Below are positions 32,080 through 43,741 of a stretch of 64,000 nt of DNA, piece after piece (the stretch's first letter is position 1; every line of letters begins with the position of its first letter). This stretch comes from Enterococcus sp. DIV2402 (GTDB lineage: Bacteria; Bacillota; Bacilli; Lactobacillales; Enterococcaceae): the NCBI RefSeq assembly GCF_017426705.2, contig NZ_CP147251.1:2633501-2697500 (forward strand), written 5' to 3'. The position numbers and the translations under genes were made by a program. The notes beneath the pieces are model-generated. The model was not told the DNA's origin. It saw only the letters and a program-made list of their open reading frames with translations, and searched no databases.

Positions 32080-32883
32080 ATGGGATTACTTATTATTAGA
32101 TTAATTACTTTTTTAAATAGTCAGGCACCAGAAACTACTAACTATCATATCGCTATGACTATGCTAGCAAATTATTCAAATCTTCACTTGATTAGTATTG
32201 GAAAGATTGCCAAATTATGTAATGTATCAAAATCAACTATTTCGAAATTTGCTCGACAATTAGGATTTGATGATTATTTAGACTTAAAGGATAACGCTGC
32301 TTTTATTGAAAATAGATTCAACAATCCGTTGAATTATCTTTCGAATATTTTAACTTCCATTGAGACAGATGGCTTTGATAACTATTTGAATGCCGTGACA
32401 ACAGACATTAATTTTTTACGAGTAAATCTAGACTTTGATGCAGTAGATAATATTGCTAAAGCGATTAATGACTATGACAATGTGGCAGCCTTTGGTTTAG
32501 TTTTCTCTGAATCAGCAGCAATTGATATGCAATATAAATTAGCTTACAACGGTAAGTTCATACGTACTTTTCAAGATGATGTGATTCAAGAAGACTTTTT
32601 ACGCAATGCTGGAGAAGATACGTTAATAATTATTTTGACAAATTCCGGAGACTATTTGACAAAACAACAAATTAAATTGGGAACGCCACGAAAAGATATT
32701 TTTTCGAAAACAAAGGCGAAAATAGTTGTAATCAGCTCTAACCCTGTCGTTAAAAATTTCTCATTCGTTGATGAAGCACTCATTTTCCCTCATCAAACAA
32801 AATATCAGACACATTCGATTATGTACCAAATTATTACTGACCTTATTGTTTCAAGGTATCGTTACTTTAATTCTCTTCTGTGA
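32080..32883 (+). CDS. MurR/RpiR-family regulator
   Basis: 267 residues from the ATG at 32080 (GAAAGGAAAG upstream); the frame is open further upstream but without a ribosome site. HTH_6 domain with ISIGKIAKLCNVSKSTISKF and a SIS-like domain (VAAFGLVFSESAA; LIIILTNSGDY). It is divergent from the PTS/GH1 operon at 27157-31938 and very likely its regulator. Unlike its counterpart at 13724-14599 it has no stop codon. Confidence 0.85.
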   Translation: MGLLIIRLITFLNSQAPETTNYHIAMTMLANYSNLHLISIGKIAKLCNVSKSTISKFARQLGFDDYLDLKDNAAFIENRFNNPLNYLSNILTSIETDGFDNYLNAVTTDINFLRVNLDFDAVDNIAKAINDYDNVAAFGLVFSESAAIDMQYKLAYNGKFIRTFQDDVIQEDFLRNAGEDTLIIILTNSGDYLTKQQIKLGTPRKDIFSKTKAKIVVISSNPVVKNFSFVDEALIFPHQTKYQTHSIMYQIITDLIVSRYRYFNSLL

Positions 32884-32906
32884 TTTAATATCTTATAATT
32901 AACAAT

Positions 32907-32946
32907 AAAAAGTTGCTTATCAAAAGACGATAAGCAACTTTTTGTT
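32907..32946. terminator. Bidirectional terminator
   Basis: Perfect 15-base stem (AAAAAGTTGCTTATC and complement) with a 7-base loop, between the convergent rpiR and ilvC genes. Confidence 0.9.
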
Positions 32947-32965
32947 TAGATAATAAATTTTATTA

Positions 32966-34189
<1,224 letters not shown>

Positions 34190-34340
34190 TTTTTTGAAAC
34201 TTCGATTAATATATCCACATTCCTTGTCAAAATACCTCATATCCCTTAGCTTTCTTGATGATTATCATTTGGCAATTTTTCCAACAGCTTGAGTATCTCC
34301 TTCTTTAGCAGCAATAAATAATTGATACAGGCTTTCCATT
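34190..34340 (-). pseudogene. Relic of a conjugative-transposon helix-turn-helix gene
   Basis: AGGAGG then ATG and MESLYQLFIAAKEGDTQAVG, the opening of small orf8-type regulators (ML-AK-GD--A---I). Stops follow and the remainder (KLRDMRYFDKE) is degraded. It lies directly after the sigma-like gene, the same order as in Tn916-like regulatory modules. Confidence 0.5.
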
Positions 34341-34386
34341 ATTTCATCCTCCTAATGTGTTTTATTTCACATGAAAAATTAGAAAT

Positions 34387-34797
34387 TTAACAATTTTTTC
34401 GGTTTTTTATTCTTCTATAAAGTCGCTGTTTAAAATTATTCACTGATTGCCGGCTGATTCCTAATAACTGACCAATTTCTTGATCCGTTAATCCAAAAAT
34501 AAATTTATTAATGATAAAAAACTTTTCTCGTTCATTCATTTGAGAGAATGCTGTTTCTAATACTTCATTTTCTATATACAAATTGACATTGAAAACCACC
34601 ACATTAGGAATGTCAAATTCACCATTAGTAGTTTTAGGATCAATAAAAGAAATAGTAGAATCTTCTATAAATTTTTCGAAGTCATTTTGACGAAATTTCT
34701 TCGCATAAAAATTATTTGCACGATTTATAATCACTTTTTCGAAGTATCTGGTCAACTGTGCATTGTAACGCTCTTCTTTTGTCTTCACTAGAATCAC
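34387..34797 (-). CDS. Sigma-70-like regulator (Tn916 orf7-type)
   Basis: 136 residues, GTG start. The C-terminus has a sigma region 4 type HTH: MNEREKFFIINKFIFGLTDQ then IGQLLGISRQSVNNFKQRLYRR. Such proteins drive transfer genes in Tn916-type elements and some bacteriocin plasmids. Its partner gene downstream is a relic and no conjugation genes are in the window, so it is probably an orphan. The start could be the second GTG at 34788. Confidence 0.65.
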   Translation of the reverse strand: MILVKTKEERYNAQLTRYFEKVIINRANNFYAKKFRQNDFEKFIEDSTISFIDPKTTNGEFDIPNVVVFNVNLYIENEVLETAFSQMNEREKFFIINKFIFGLTDQEIGQLLGISRQSVNNFKQRLYRRIKNRKNC

Positions 34798-34842
34798 TTC
34801 TCTTTCATTTATTTTAGATGAAAGAAAAAGTTGAATGGGTCA

Positions 34843-35087
34843 CTAATGAAGTCTATATTGCCAATATCCTCTATACGCTCGTTCAACGGGTATTTTATTG
34901 TCTTTATTCATACGTGGCAAAATATTGCAGGTTAAATTTTGATTACTGATGATTGGTCCTTTCTTTTCTATAGTCTTCGTAATATCTCTTTATTATTTAA
35001 TGGAATTCCTGCTTCTTTTAAGATGGAGGCAATCGTTATACTGTTTTCTTGATAAGATGAAAATCGATTTTTTTTTGTTGTGCTCAT
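34843..35087 (-). pseudogene. Frameshifted small putative DNA-binding protein
   Basis: ATG with STTKKNRFSSYQENSITIAS then ILKEAGIPLNNKEILRR, a one-base shift near 34973, then KKGPIISNQNLTCNILPRMN and VERAYRGYWQYRLH. Joined, it is about 80 residues and looks like a winged-helix domain. I do not recognise the family. Confidence 0.4.
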
Positions 35088-35107
35088 GTATCTTTGATAA
35101 TCACTTT

Positions 35108-35260
35108 CTATTTTTTAATTTTCTTTTTCGAAATTACAGTATCTTTTAATTCATCTAATTTCTTTTTCCACTCATCATAAATTTCACTGAGTCATTTCCT
35201 TTCTTCTATGATTAATTTAAGTTGTTCATAGATATATTTTTTCTCATTATTAGTGTCCAT
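35108..35260 (-). pseudogene. Small gene with in-frame TGA (repeat copy 2)
   Basis: 51 codons after AAAGGAGAAG: MDTNNEKKYIYEQLKLIIEE, then TGA at codon 23, then in the same frame LSEIYDEWKKKLDELKD and a normal end. A charged, probably helical protein. Its start is repeated at 26832-26934. Function unknown; it lies just ahead of the frameshifted winged-helix gene. Confidence 0.5.
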
Positions 35261-35315
35261 TATTCTTACTTCTCCTTTCACTATAACGAACAAAATCACG
35301 ACTTAAAAAGACACG

Positions 35316-35360
35316 TTTAAAAAAAAGATAGTTAGTCAATTAAGACTAGCTATCTTTTTA
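35316..35360 (-). terminator. Terminator of the DeoR gene
   Basis: GATAGTTAGTC and GACTAGCTATC (one mismatch) with a 6-base loop; minus strand ends in TTTTTTTT. Confidence 0.7.
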
Positions 35361-35430
35361 GAAATTAATAATCAGGAAATGCTACAATTAGTAAAATTTA
35401 TTTCATATTCTTGGAATATTAACTATTCTG

Positions 35431-36201
35431 TTAGCTTAAACATTTTATTTGATGTTTTTTTAGACTATTCAAGTTATCCATTGAAAGAGATTTATTAGTA
35501 ATAACATAATCAATCTCATGGCAAGCTATTCCTTGATACATGTATTTATTATCTATTTTATCTGAAGTCGCTAATACAACAAGTTTATTTGCTTGTTTGC
35601 GGAAACCTTTCTTCATTAAAGCCTCACCTTCGTGAACTTCTGTCACACCATTTTTAAAGTCTAAACCTCTACAACCAATAAAAGCTATGTCTGCATTATA
35701 GGATAGAATATCATTATAAGCTTTTGAGCCATTAATTGTAGCTCTTTTTGGAACTATAGATCCTCCTAATATCGAAACGTTTGCTGAAGTAAATTCACTT
35801 AACATTGCTGCAGTTAAAATACCATTTGTGATAATCTTAAGACCATTAAATTTACTCAAATTTTTAATAAGGTGTAAGCAAGTAGTGCTAGAATCAATAA
35901 AAAGAACCATATCATCTTTTATTAATTTTTCTGCAATAGTTGCAATATATTGTTTACCACTATCTTCTTTTAATTGAGTTACTTTTAATAAATAAGGAAT
36001 ATCAATTTTTTGATTATCAACAATCATTGCTCCACCACGTGTTCTACGTATTAAGCCATTTTTCTCGAGCTTAACTAGATCTCTCTTGACTGTTGCTTCA
36101 CTGTATTTTACTACCTCAATTAGATCATTTACACTAGCAAACTGATTAGCTTTTAAATAATTAACAATTTGTAAACGACGATCTTCGATTACACTTAACA
36201 T
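35431..36201 (-). CDS. DeoR-family regulator
   Basis: 256 residues. Winged HTH (ASVNDLIEVVKYSEATVKRD, RRTRGGA) and sensor domain (FIDSSTTCLHLIKNL; SILGGSIVPKRAT; FIGCRGLDFKNGVTE). GGGGAG lies before the ATG. It follows the aldolase gene by about 155 bases in the same direction and is likely part of the control of the fructose-type PTS and aldolase set. Confidence 0.88.
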   Translation of the reverse strand: MLSVIEDRRLQIVNYLKANQFASVNDLIEVVKYSEATVKRDLVKLEKNGLIRRTRGGAMIVDNQKIDIPYLLKVTQLKEDSGKQYIATIAEKLIKDDMVLFIDSSTTCLHLIKNLSKFNGLKIITNGILTAAMLSEFTSANVSILGGSIVPKRATINGSKAYNDILSYNADIAFIGCRGLDFKNGVTEVHEGEALMKKGFRKQANKLVVLATSDKIDNKYMYQGIACHEIDYVITNKSLSMDNLNSLKKHQIKCLS

Positions 36202-36355
36202 AGACTACTCCCCTATTACTTTCTTTTCATTTTATCTTTAAAATGAAAAGAAAGATAGTGATATGAAAGAGATTCTTCATAATAACTGTCTTTCCCACAA
36301 TAGATATACGTCTTTTATTTATTAAAATCAACTAATTTTCATACCAGATTAAAAT

Positions 36356-37219
36356 TTATTTATATAACTTTGCTTTTCCAACTGTATTAAGTACATTTAA
36401 TTTGTGTCTTACGACTTCTTTTACTTTATTATTTGGCGATTCATAAACTAATCCTGGTTCGTACATTGATGGGTCATTATCTAAAACATTTTTTACTTCT
36501 TTGAAAAATGCACTTTTTAGATCTGAACTTAAATTAACTTTGGCTACCCCATATTTAACTGATTCGCTCACTTCTGAATCTGGATTTCCTGATCCACCAT
36601 GTAATACAAATGGAATATCAATTCTTTCATTTAACTCTTTTAATAATTCGATATTCAATTTAGGTGTAACGTTTTTAGGGTATAAACCATGTGCAGTACC
36701 AATTGCCACTGCTAAGGTATCAATTCCGGTCTCTTTAACAAATTCAACTGCTTGATCTGGATCTGTATAAATAATTGTATCTGCTCCACCTTCAGCAGAA
36801 CCATTATTGCCAATCGTACCTAATTCAGCTTCAACAGACACATCCACAGTATGGGCAATTTCTACGATTTTTGATGTAATTGCTTTATTATCTTCATAAG
36901 TTTCAGATGAAGCATCAATCATTACTGATGTATAACCGTTTCTAATTGCTCGCATTACATCATTTAAAGTTCCACCATGGTCTAAATGAATCACCACAGG
37001 AATACTACTATTTCTTGCATATTCTCTTACAGATGCAACAAATTCATCATTAAGATACGAAATTTCATCAGGATGAATCTCTAATATTACCGGGGCATTT
37101 TGTGCTTCCATTTCTTCCATAATCGCTTTCAACATATCATAACTATAGATATTAAATGCGGGTACAGCAAATTTATTCTCTTTTGCAATTTTTAATAGAT
37201 CTTTCATAGTATACAACAT
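36356..37219 (-). CDS. Class II fructose/tagatose-bisphosphate aldolase
   Basis: 287 residues. Zinc ligands in IHLDHGGTLND, VEAELGTIG and IGTAHGLYP; phosphate-binding VLHGGSGNPD and VNLSSDLKSAF. This is the canonical GatY/KbaY/Fba type with intact LDHG. AGGTGG precedes the ATG. Upstream lies a PRD regulator and a fructose-type PTS, so it probably cleaves the bisphosphate made from that sugar; no matching phosphofructokinase gene is present. Confidence 0.92.
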   Translation of the reverse strand: MLYTMKDLLKIAKENKFAVPAFNIYSYDMLKAIMEEMEAQNAPVILEIHPDEISYLNDEFVASVREYARNSSIPVVIHLDHGGTLNDVMRAIRNGYTSVMIDASSETYEDNKAITSKIVEIAHTVDVSVEAELGTIGNNGSAEGGADTIIYTDPDQAVEFVKETGIDTLAVAIGTAHGLYPKNVTPKLNIELLKELNERIDIPFVLHGGSGNPDSEVSESVKYGVAKVNLSSDLKSAFFKEVKNVLDNDPSMYEPGLVYESPNNKVKEVVRHKLNVLNTVGKAKLYK

Positions 37220-37386
37220 AACTATTCCACCTCAAGTTTCAAAATTTAATTTTATATTATTTTTGCAGTTTCATTAATATGAAAATAATTAAATTTAAAT
37301 CAATTCACAATATTAATAAAGAATATATTTGGAAACAATTAGGAAGCGCCACCTCTTTGTTGAACTAAATATATCAAAATCATTTG

Positions 37387-37474
37387 TTTCGTTCAATGAT
37401 ATGACCTAATTATTGATAAAATTCGTTTGTATCGTATATTCGGTAATTATGATGAACGAAATAGGTCATTTCAT
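37387..37474. repeat. Two interleaved inverted-repeat pairs upstream of the aldolase
   Basis: TTTCGTTCA (37387-37395) pairs with TGAACGAAA (37453-37461), and the adjacent ATGATATGACCTA (37396-37408) pairs with TAGGTCATTTCAT (37462-37474, one mismatch). The order A-B-A'-B' allows a pseudoknot or marks spaced regulator sites in the 320-base gap between the PRD regulator gene and the aldolase gene. Confidence 0.45.
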
Positions 37475-37541
37475 CATACTCTAAATAAAAATAAAATGTA
37501 TAAAAGAGAATTTTGGAAGAAACTCTTTTACACACAGTTAT

Positions 37542-39605
37542 TTAGCCTTTAAGTTTTTCGATTAAATATTGGCGAACTCTATATGACAATAAATTTTTTA
37601 AATACTTTTCTTCATAACTCTTGATTCCTTTTAGAAAATCTACATCTTCCAAAATAAACTCTACCATGAATTTTAGAGTTTTTCTTTCTGTCTCTTGCAT
37701 TTTTTCAGGATAAAGTACAAATACCGCATTATAAAAAATATCATTTTTACTTTTAAGTTGATTTGGATGTATATATCTATGAACAAAAATAAGAGGCTTT
37801 GTCAGCTCTGTATAAATTCTTTCATAGTAAGCAATAGAAGTTGTTGGAATTAAAAAACTAATATACTCAGTAGTATCATTAATATCTAGTGAATGGTTAA
37901 TCAATTTTTTATATCTATAATCAGATAAAGAAGCTACTTTATCATTTTTAAGTCCTTGACTTTTATTATATTCAAAAACATGGAAATTAGAAATTACACT
38001 TAAAGCTAATTTATTAATAACACTTACTTCATTCAGTATATTTTCACTATACTCTCCTTGAAATAAGGTGTCATTTCTTTCTTCATTATCTATTCTTCTT
38101 AACATTGAATGTTTATGTCGTCTTATTTTTTCTTTGATTTTTAAAATTTCGTTCTTATGCAACATTGGAGAAACACGCAAATATGAATCTTCCGGTAGAT
38201 ATAGTGGAATTGTTGAAAGAATTAAATCATATTCTCCCAAAGTTTCCTTGCCTAAAGTAACTACAGAAGTCGTTTTAACGATTTGGATTTCAGGTATTTC
38301 TCTTTCTAATGAATTCGCTAACATTTTAGAAGAACCCATACCTCCAGAACATATAACTAAAACACGAAATGCTTTTTTCGCATATTTATCTAATGTAATT
38401 GCAAAATATAATAAAAGATAACCAATTTCGTCATCTGGAAAATAATCATTCAAAAATATTTTATTAATTTCTTGTTTTATAATAAAAAATAACTCTCCAT
38501 AAGTTTGTCTTATTTCATCTAAAGCCGGATTTGTAATTTGCATATTACTTCGAATTCTAGCTAAGGCTTTCTCCATATGTGTATACAATCCTTCTTTCAA
38601 TTCTTGGTCCCTCGAAAGGCTAATTCCCATTCGCTCTTCAACACTTTCGATAAATTTCATAATCTCTTCGTTTAGTGTATGATTTCTAATAGTGGTTACA
38701 TGGCTATCGTTCTTTACCATATTTATTTGTAAAACCCATTGGATATAAGTTAATTCCTCAGATGTTAAAATGATGGAAAAGTCTTTACCGATTTTGGAAA
38801 CTACTTTGTTAACGAGATCTCTTTTTTCAGGATTTTCTTTTTGAGATTCCATATACTTAGCATATCTTTTTACTGTACCATGATAGTAAAGCATTAAAGC
38901 AAGCAAAAATACTACTTCCAAGTAATCTCTAGTTTTTATATTTGTTAAGGAATCTTCTTCATATAAAACAATTCTTAAACTATCATGTGTTTGTTGAATT
39001 ATATTTTTAAATCCAAATTCTTCAAGACGTTGTAAAAACGGATTATTCTCTTCTTCAGATTTATTCAACCATCTATAAATTATATTTTCTTCAACACGAT
39101 CTAAAATGATATCAGTTAATAAATGATTTTTTTCTATTAATGAGCCTTTTATAATTATACCTTGCCTTTTTTGTTGAATGATATGTAACTCATATCGAGC
39201 AATTTTTTCTTGAATCTTTTTTAAATCATTTCTTACTGTCGATAGTGGATAGTTATTATCTATTGCTATTGCTTCAGTTTTTACATAATCCGATTCTTGT
39301 ATAAGTCCTAAAAGAATAAAATCAGCTCGCTGATTCGACTCTATAATTAAAACTTCATTTTGATCATATAAGAATTGTTTTAATGTAAAAATATTTTCTT
39401 TTGGACCAACAGCAATTATTCCTTTATTACTTGCTGTAAGAAGTTCAATTCCGTGTTTAGCCAGTATAGATTTTATTTCAGATAGCTCTCTATAGATTGT
39501 TCTTTTAGATATATTCATTTTAATAGAAATTTTTTCTATAGAAACGTAATCTCTACTTTCTATAATTATTTCAATAATTTCTTTAATTCGATTAGATATA
39601 ATCAC
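37542..39605 (-). CDS. PRD-containing PTS transcriptional activator (MtlR/ManR type)
   Basis: 687 residues, GTG start after GGAGG. HTH_11 at 1-60 (VSIEKISIKMNISKRTIYRE), second HTH near 90-150 (YPLSTVRNDLKKI), two PTS regulation domains between about 190 and 410, an EIIB-like domain with LVICSGGMGSSK, and a C-terminal EIIA-like domain that seems to lack the usual IPH. Phosphorylation of PRD and EIIB by the PTS would set its activity. It lies between the fructose-type PTS and the aldolase and probably activates both. Confidence 0.88.
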   Translation of the reverse strand: MIISNRIKEIIEIIIESRDYVSIEKISIKMNISKRTIYRELSEIKSILAKHGIELLTASNKGIIAVGPKENIFTLKQFLYDQNEVLIIESNQRADFILLGLIQESDYVKTEAIAIDNNYPLSTVRNDLKKIQEKIARYELHIIQQKRQGIIIKGSLIEKNHLLTDIILDRVEENIIYRWLNKSEEENNPFLQRLEEFGFKNIIQQTHDSLRIVLYEEDSLTNIKTRDYLEVVFLLALMLYYHGTVKRYAKYMESQKENPEKRDLVNKVVSKIGKDFSIILTSEELTYIQWVLQINMVKNDSHVTTIRNHTLNEEIMKFIESVEERMGISLSRDQELKEGLYTHMEKALARIRSNMQITNPALDEIRQTYGELFFIIKQEINKIFLNDYFPDDEIGYLLLYFAITLDKYAKKAFRVLVICSGGMGSSKMLANSLEREIPEIQIVKTTSVVTLGKETLGEYDLILSTIPLYLPEDSYLRVSPMLHKNEILKIKEKIRRHKHSMLRRIDNEERNDTLFQGEYSENILNEVSVINKLALSVISNFHVFEYNKSQGLKNDKVASLSDYRYKKLINHSLDINDTTEYISFLIPTTSIAYYERIYTELTKPLIFVHRYIHPNQLKSKNDIFYNAVFVLYPEKMQETERKTLKFMVEFILEDVDFLKGIKSYEEKYLKNLLSYRVRQYLIEKLKG

Positions 39606-39810
39606 GATCTTTTTCCTCCAAATAAAAACATATATATTTATGTATTTTTTTCCTTCTACTACTATACTAAAAAATTATAAAGAATTTTTAAATTATTGCA
39701 TATATTAATTATTTTAATAACAATAAAATAACGTTAAAAAAATCTTCTTTATACTTAAAAAGAAATCTGATAAACAATCAGATTCCTTTTATTTTCATAG
39801 AATTCTTTTT

Positions 39811-41709
39811 TTAAAAAAGGCTTATTTGTTCTGATGACGCTTTTTGTTCTTCAAGCGTTAGTGGTTTCTTTAAAAATCCAATAATTAAACATGTTATAAT
39901 CGAACCTATCAAAATACATCCAATGTAAATTATAGGTTTATTAGCTGCAATTGGAATAACAAAAATCCCGCCATGTGGAGCTCTTAAACTGATATTTAAC
40001 CCCATTGAAAGTGCTCCGCCAATTGCGGCTCCGATAATGTTAGCAGGAATCATTCTTATTGGATCTGCAGCTGCGAAAGGAATTGCACCTTCAGTAATAA
40101 AACTAGCTCCTAAAACATAACAAGCTTTGCCTGCATCTCTCTCCTGTTCAGTAAACTTACTCTTAAAAAATGTTGTTGCTAATGCAATTCCTAAAGGAGG
40201 AACCATTCCACCAACCATCAAAGCTGCTGATGGTTCAAAAATATTAGCAGCAAACATAGCTAATCCAAATGCAGACCCTGTTTTATTTATTGGACCACCC
40301 ATGTCTGAAGCCATCATCCCTGCTAATAATGCTCCTAGTAACACAGCATTTGCTCCAGTTAGTCCACTTAACCAATTTTCTAGAAAATTATTTAACATAG
40401 ACATCGGCGTATTTAAAATAAAGAACATAAATGCTCCTACAATAAAAGTACTTATAAGTGGAACTACTAATACTGAAATTAATCCTTGAAAATTTTTGGG
40501 GATTTTAGACATTGATTTCATAATAAGTTTTGTAGAAAAACCTCCAATGAAACCTGCAATCATTCCGCCTAGAAAACCTGATCCACCAATATTCGCAAGC
40601 ATTCCACCAATCATTGAAGGAGCTAAGGCTTGTTTACTAGATATACTATATCCAATATATCCAGCTAATACAGGCACCATTAAAGCAAATCCGGCCTCAC
40701 CACCAACTTGACTAAAGAAATGTGCAAAAATATTATATTGATCGCTATTCGGATCCGAAGCATAGATTCCAAACATAAACGAAATGGCAATAAATATACC
40801 ACCTACAACTACGAAAGGTAACATATAAGAAACACCACTCATTATATGTTTATAAAAATTGAACTTAGTAGATTTTTTTGCTTTATCGCTGAAATTATCT
40901 TTTTTAGATATTTGTTCTTTTGTATTTTTATAAGATAGTGCAAGGTCAATCAATTTATCAGCTTCATTTATTGCTTTTTTTACAGGAACATCAACAAACT
41001 TTTTGCTCTTAAAAATGCTAGTATCAATTTCAACATCGTGTGCAACAATGATTGCATTTGCTTGATTTACATCCTCGACTGTCAAAATATTTTCTGGACT
41101 GTTTGCACCATTTGTCTGTATCTTAGCTCTCATCCCTCTATTTTTTGCAGCAGTTTTTAATGCTTCAGCTGCCATATAAGTATGTGCAATTCCAGTCATA
41201 CAGCCTGTAATGCCTATTAAATACTTATTAGTATCTGACTTTGCTTGTACACTATTTTCCTGCTTTTTTTCTTGATTTTTAATGGCAAAAGTAATATCTT
41301 CTTGCTTTCTAGCAATTAATAACTTGGCTCGAAAACTTTCATCAATCAAAAAAATAGATAGTTTAGAAAGTAATGTTAAATGATCTTCGCTTGCATTTTC
41401 AGGTGCCGCAATCAAAAATATCAAATTTACATGTTCTCCACCATAATTAATTCCAGCTAGTGTACGCCCTATGATAATCGTTGGATTTTTTACTACTTTA
41501 CTTTGAGCATGAGGAATTGCAATCCCGTCCCCAATTGCTGTAGAGATTTCATTTTCTCTCTTATAAATGGCTTCTTTAAAGATAAGTGGATCTGAAATAA
41601 AGTTGTTTTCTCTTAAACGTTCTATTAATTCATCAATAACTTCTTCTTGATTTCCACCTTTTAAATCTAAAATAATATTATCTTCTGTAATTAATTCTTC
41701 TAATTTCAT
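39811..41709 (-). CDS. PTS fructose-family enzyme IIABC
   Basis: 632 residues. EIIA first with His67 in AIPHAQ, EIIB with Cys170 in GITGCMTGIAHTYMA, then an EIIC of 8 to 10 helices (SGVSYMLPFVVVGG; APHGGIFVIPIA). This is the FruA order with all domains in one chain. AAGGAG precedes the ATG. No fruK-type 1-phosphofructokinase is adjacent, and a GatY-like aldolase is, so the sugar may be something other than fructose. Confidence 0.92.
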   Translation of the reverse strand: MKLEELITEDNIILDLKGGNQEEVIDELIERLRENNFISDPLIFKEAIYKRENEISTAIGDGIAIPHAQSKVVKNPTIIIGRTLAGINYGGEHVNLIFLIAAPENASEDHLTLLSKLSIFLIDESFRAKLLIARKQEDITFAIKNQEKKQENSVQAKSDTNKYLIGITGCMTGIAHTYMAAEALKTAAKNRGMRAKIQTNGANSPENILTVEDVNQANAIIVAHDVEIDTSIFKSKKFVDVPVKKAINEADKLIDLALSYKNTKEQISKKDNFSDKAKKSTKFNFYKHIMSGVSYMLPFVVVGGIFIAISFMFGIYASDPNSDQYNIFAHFFSQVGGEAGFALMVPVLAGYIGYSISSKQALAPSMIGGMLANIGGSGFLGGMIAGFIGGFSTKLIMKSMSKIPKNFQGLISVLVVPLISTFIVGAFMFFILNTPMSMLNNFLENWLSGLTGANAVLLGALLAGMMASDMGGPINKTGSAFGLAMFAANIFEPSAALMVGGMVPPLGIALATTFFKSKFTEQERDAGKACYVLGASFITEGAIPFAAADPIRMIPANIIGAAIGGALSMGLNISLRAPHGGIFVIPIAANKPIIYIGCILIGSIITCLIIGFLKKPLTLEEQKASSEQISLF

Positions 41710-41753
41710 TTTTATACTCCTTGCTTATAAGTATTTTTGTACTTAAAGTCTTG

Positions 41754-43610
41754 CTAAATTTTATTCCATTTTTTAATAAAATCTACTTTATCTTTTGCTT
41801 TAATTAGTTTTTTTACTGCTTCAAGATCTCTAGTTTTTTTATAAAATTCTTGAAAAATATATTCACTTCTCCTAACGTCAGAAGAAGGAATATAGATTAA
41901 AATCAATTGAACTTTTTCATTTCCCCAAGTTATTGGTCTATCTAATATACCAATAATGATATTTTCAATATTTTTTAAATTTTCTTGATAAGAATGGGGG
42001 ATCGCAACTAAATTTCCAATAGATGTAAAAGACATTTTCTCTCTTTTAAGTATTGCTTTTAGCATATGCAACTGATTATCTTTCCTTAGTAACAGTTCAA
42101 TAGCTTTTTGTGATGTAGTTTCTTTTATCTTATAAAAATTCGCATTTGCTAAAACAGTATTTTGGGACTCCAAAAAATAAGCAACTTTTTTTATTTCTGA
42201 CAATTGAAAACTATGCTCGATATTTATAAAATTTTGTAATTTTATATCTGTATCAATCAAATCAATTCCTATATACAAATAGTTTCTATTAAATTCAAAC
42301 GGCTGTTTATATTTCTTTATTTCCACAATTTCTAATTCATCAAAGTAAGTAACTAACTTTGATGCAAGTAGCTTCGTTCTTTCAAAATTACGATTAAATA
42401 GAATCACAGTTTTAATTTTTTTCTTAGCTTTAGTATCAAGAATAACCTGTATATGATATGCAAGATAAGCAATTTCGCTATCTTGAATCTCCAGATTAAA
42501 CATTTCTTCTAGTTTTAAAGCTATGTGAGAAGCTATACTAAATGAAAAAAAATATTCAGTTTTGGCTTCTTTAATATATGGGTTATACAACAAAATATTC
42601 TTTGCCGTTGGATGAATAATCCGATAGATATGTTCACTAATGCTTTCTCTAAATCTCAAGTTAGAATAGGTTTCAACATTATACATTTTCTGGGTATCTA
42701 GTAAAATTTGTTGTATTTTATTTAATATAGAAATATCCTGTTTAGTAATAGTCATTTTTCCTAGGTCTAGGTGAAGTGAAATAAGGTAATTTACTAAAAA
42801 TAGTAATTCAGCATCATTCACATTAGCGATATTCTCAAGATTTTTTTTCAATAATATAGCTATTTCATACTCTTTAAAAACCTTAATTTTCTCTATTAAG
42901 TCCTTTTCAATATTAACTTTTTTATCTAAATTTATTTGATGTACTGTTATTATTAATTGAGTAATAATTTTTTTGTACATCTGAAAATCCAAATTGAGAT
43001 TTTTTGAAGTATTTATTTTATCTATGATATAAAAGATGTTTTCAAGTACAGAAACTTCTAACCATCTACTAAACTCTTTTATTACCAACTCTTTAAAAAT
43101 TTCTTTTTTTATAAGAATATTTGTAAAAAATAGTTCTAGTAATATTCTTTTTTGTATTTCCGTCCCGACTAGCTTTATTCCCATAAAAACTTTGGTATCA
43201 ATAGTAACCCCAATTCCAAGTTCATGAATCTTTAAAGTAAGTCGTTGGACTCTACCACGAATAGTTTGTGATGAATAAAAGAAAGTATTCGATAATTCAT
43301 CATAAGAAATATATTCTTCTTGGTTCATTAGTATTTAAATAACTCGGAATTCCAACAATTCATTTTCTAAATTTCCTACATAATAACCCCCCTCTTTGTG
43401 CTCTTCACTTCGAATATTAAAACGTAATTTGTATCCTTGAGGAGAAGAAACAATAACAATATCTGTATCAATGACGCTATTAATTTCTTTTACATAATTT
43501 CGAATACTTCGATCTGTCACATTTAATATATTTGAGAGTACTGTCGAAGATACATATTCATCGTTTTTACTATTCAAATAATTAATTAATTTTTGATGTT
43601 GCTTTTTCAT
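41754..43610 (-). pseudogene. PRD/PTS regulator interrupted by an in-frame TAA
   Basis: Read through, 618 residues of a LicR/MtlR-type activator. HTH_11 (SSTVLSNILNVTDRSIRNYV), a second HTH (YISYDELSNTFFYSSQTIRG), PRDs, and a C-terminal EIIA-like domain with VAIPHSYQENLKN. A TAA at 43335-43337 in FRVI-stop-ILMNQEEYIS breaks the frame, probably from a Tyr codon; both sides are in the same frame. The ATG three codons later could restart translation without the first HTH, but has no clear ribosome site. It lies just upstream of the fructose-type PTS. Confidence 0.8.
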
Positions 43611-43651
43611 TATTACCTCCTCCTATAGTAAAAATCTTAAATCACATATAT

Positions 43652-43665
43652 TGAAAGCGCTATAC
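43652..43665 (-). promoter_or_regulatory. cre-like site
   Basis: TGAAAGCGCTATAC matches the first 12 positions of the cre consensus and lies about 40 bases upstream of the interrupted regulator gene. Confidence 0.45.
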
Positions 43666-43702
43666 ACAATATTTTTCCTAGCATTAGGAAAAATATTTAA
43701 TC

Positions 43703-43735
43703 TTAAAAAGTCGCAGTTTTTTTAATGCTGCGACT
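43703..43735 (-). terminator. Terminator of the aldose epimerase gene
   Basis: AGTCGCAG and CTGCGACT form an 8-base stem; minus strand ends in TTTTTAAG right after the galM-like stop. Confidence 0.8.
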
Positions 43736-43741
43736 ACAAAT

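Noticed and set aside
43335..43610. Separate small HTH gene upstream of a PRD regulator
   Set aside because: It is in the same frame as the downstream part, separated by one TAA and two codons; treated as one interrupted gene.
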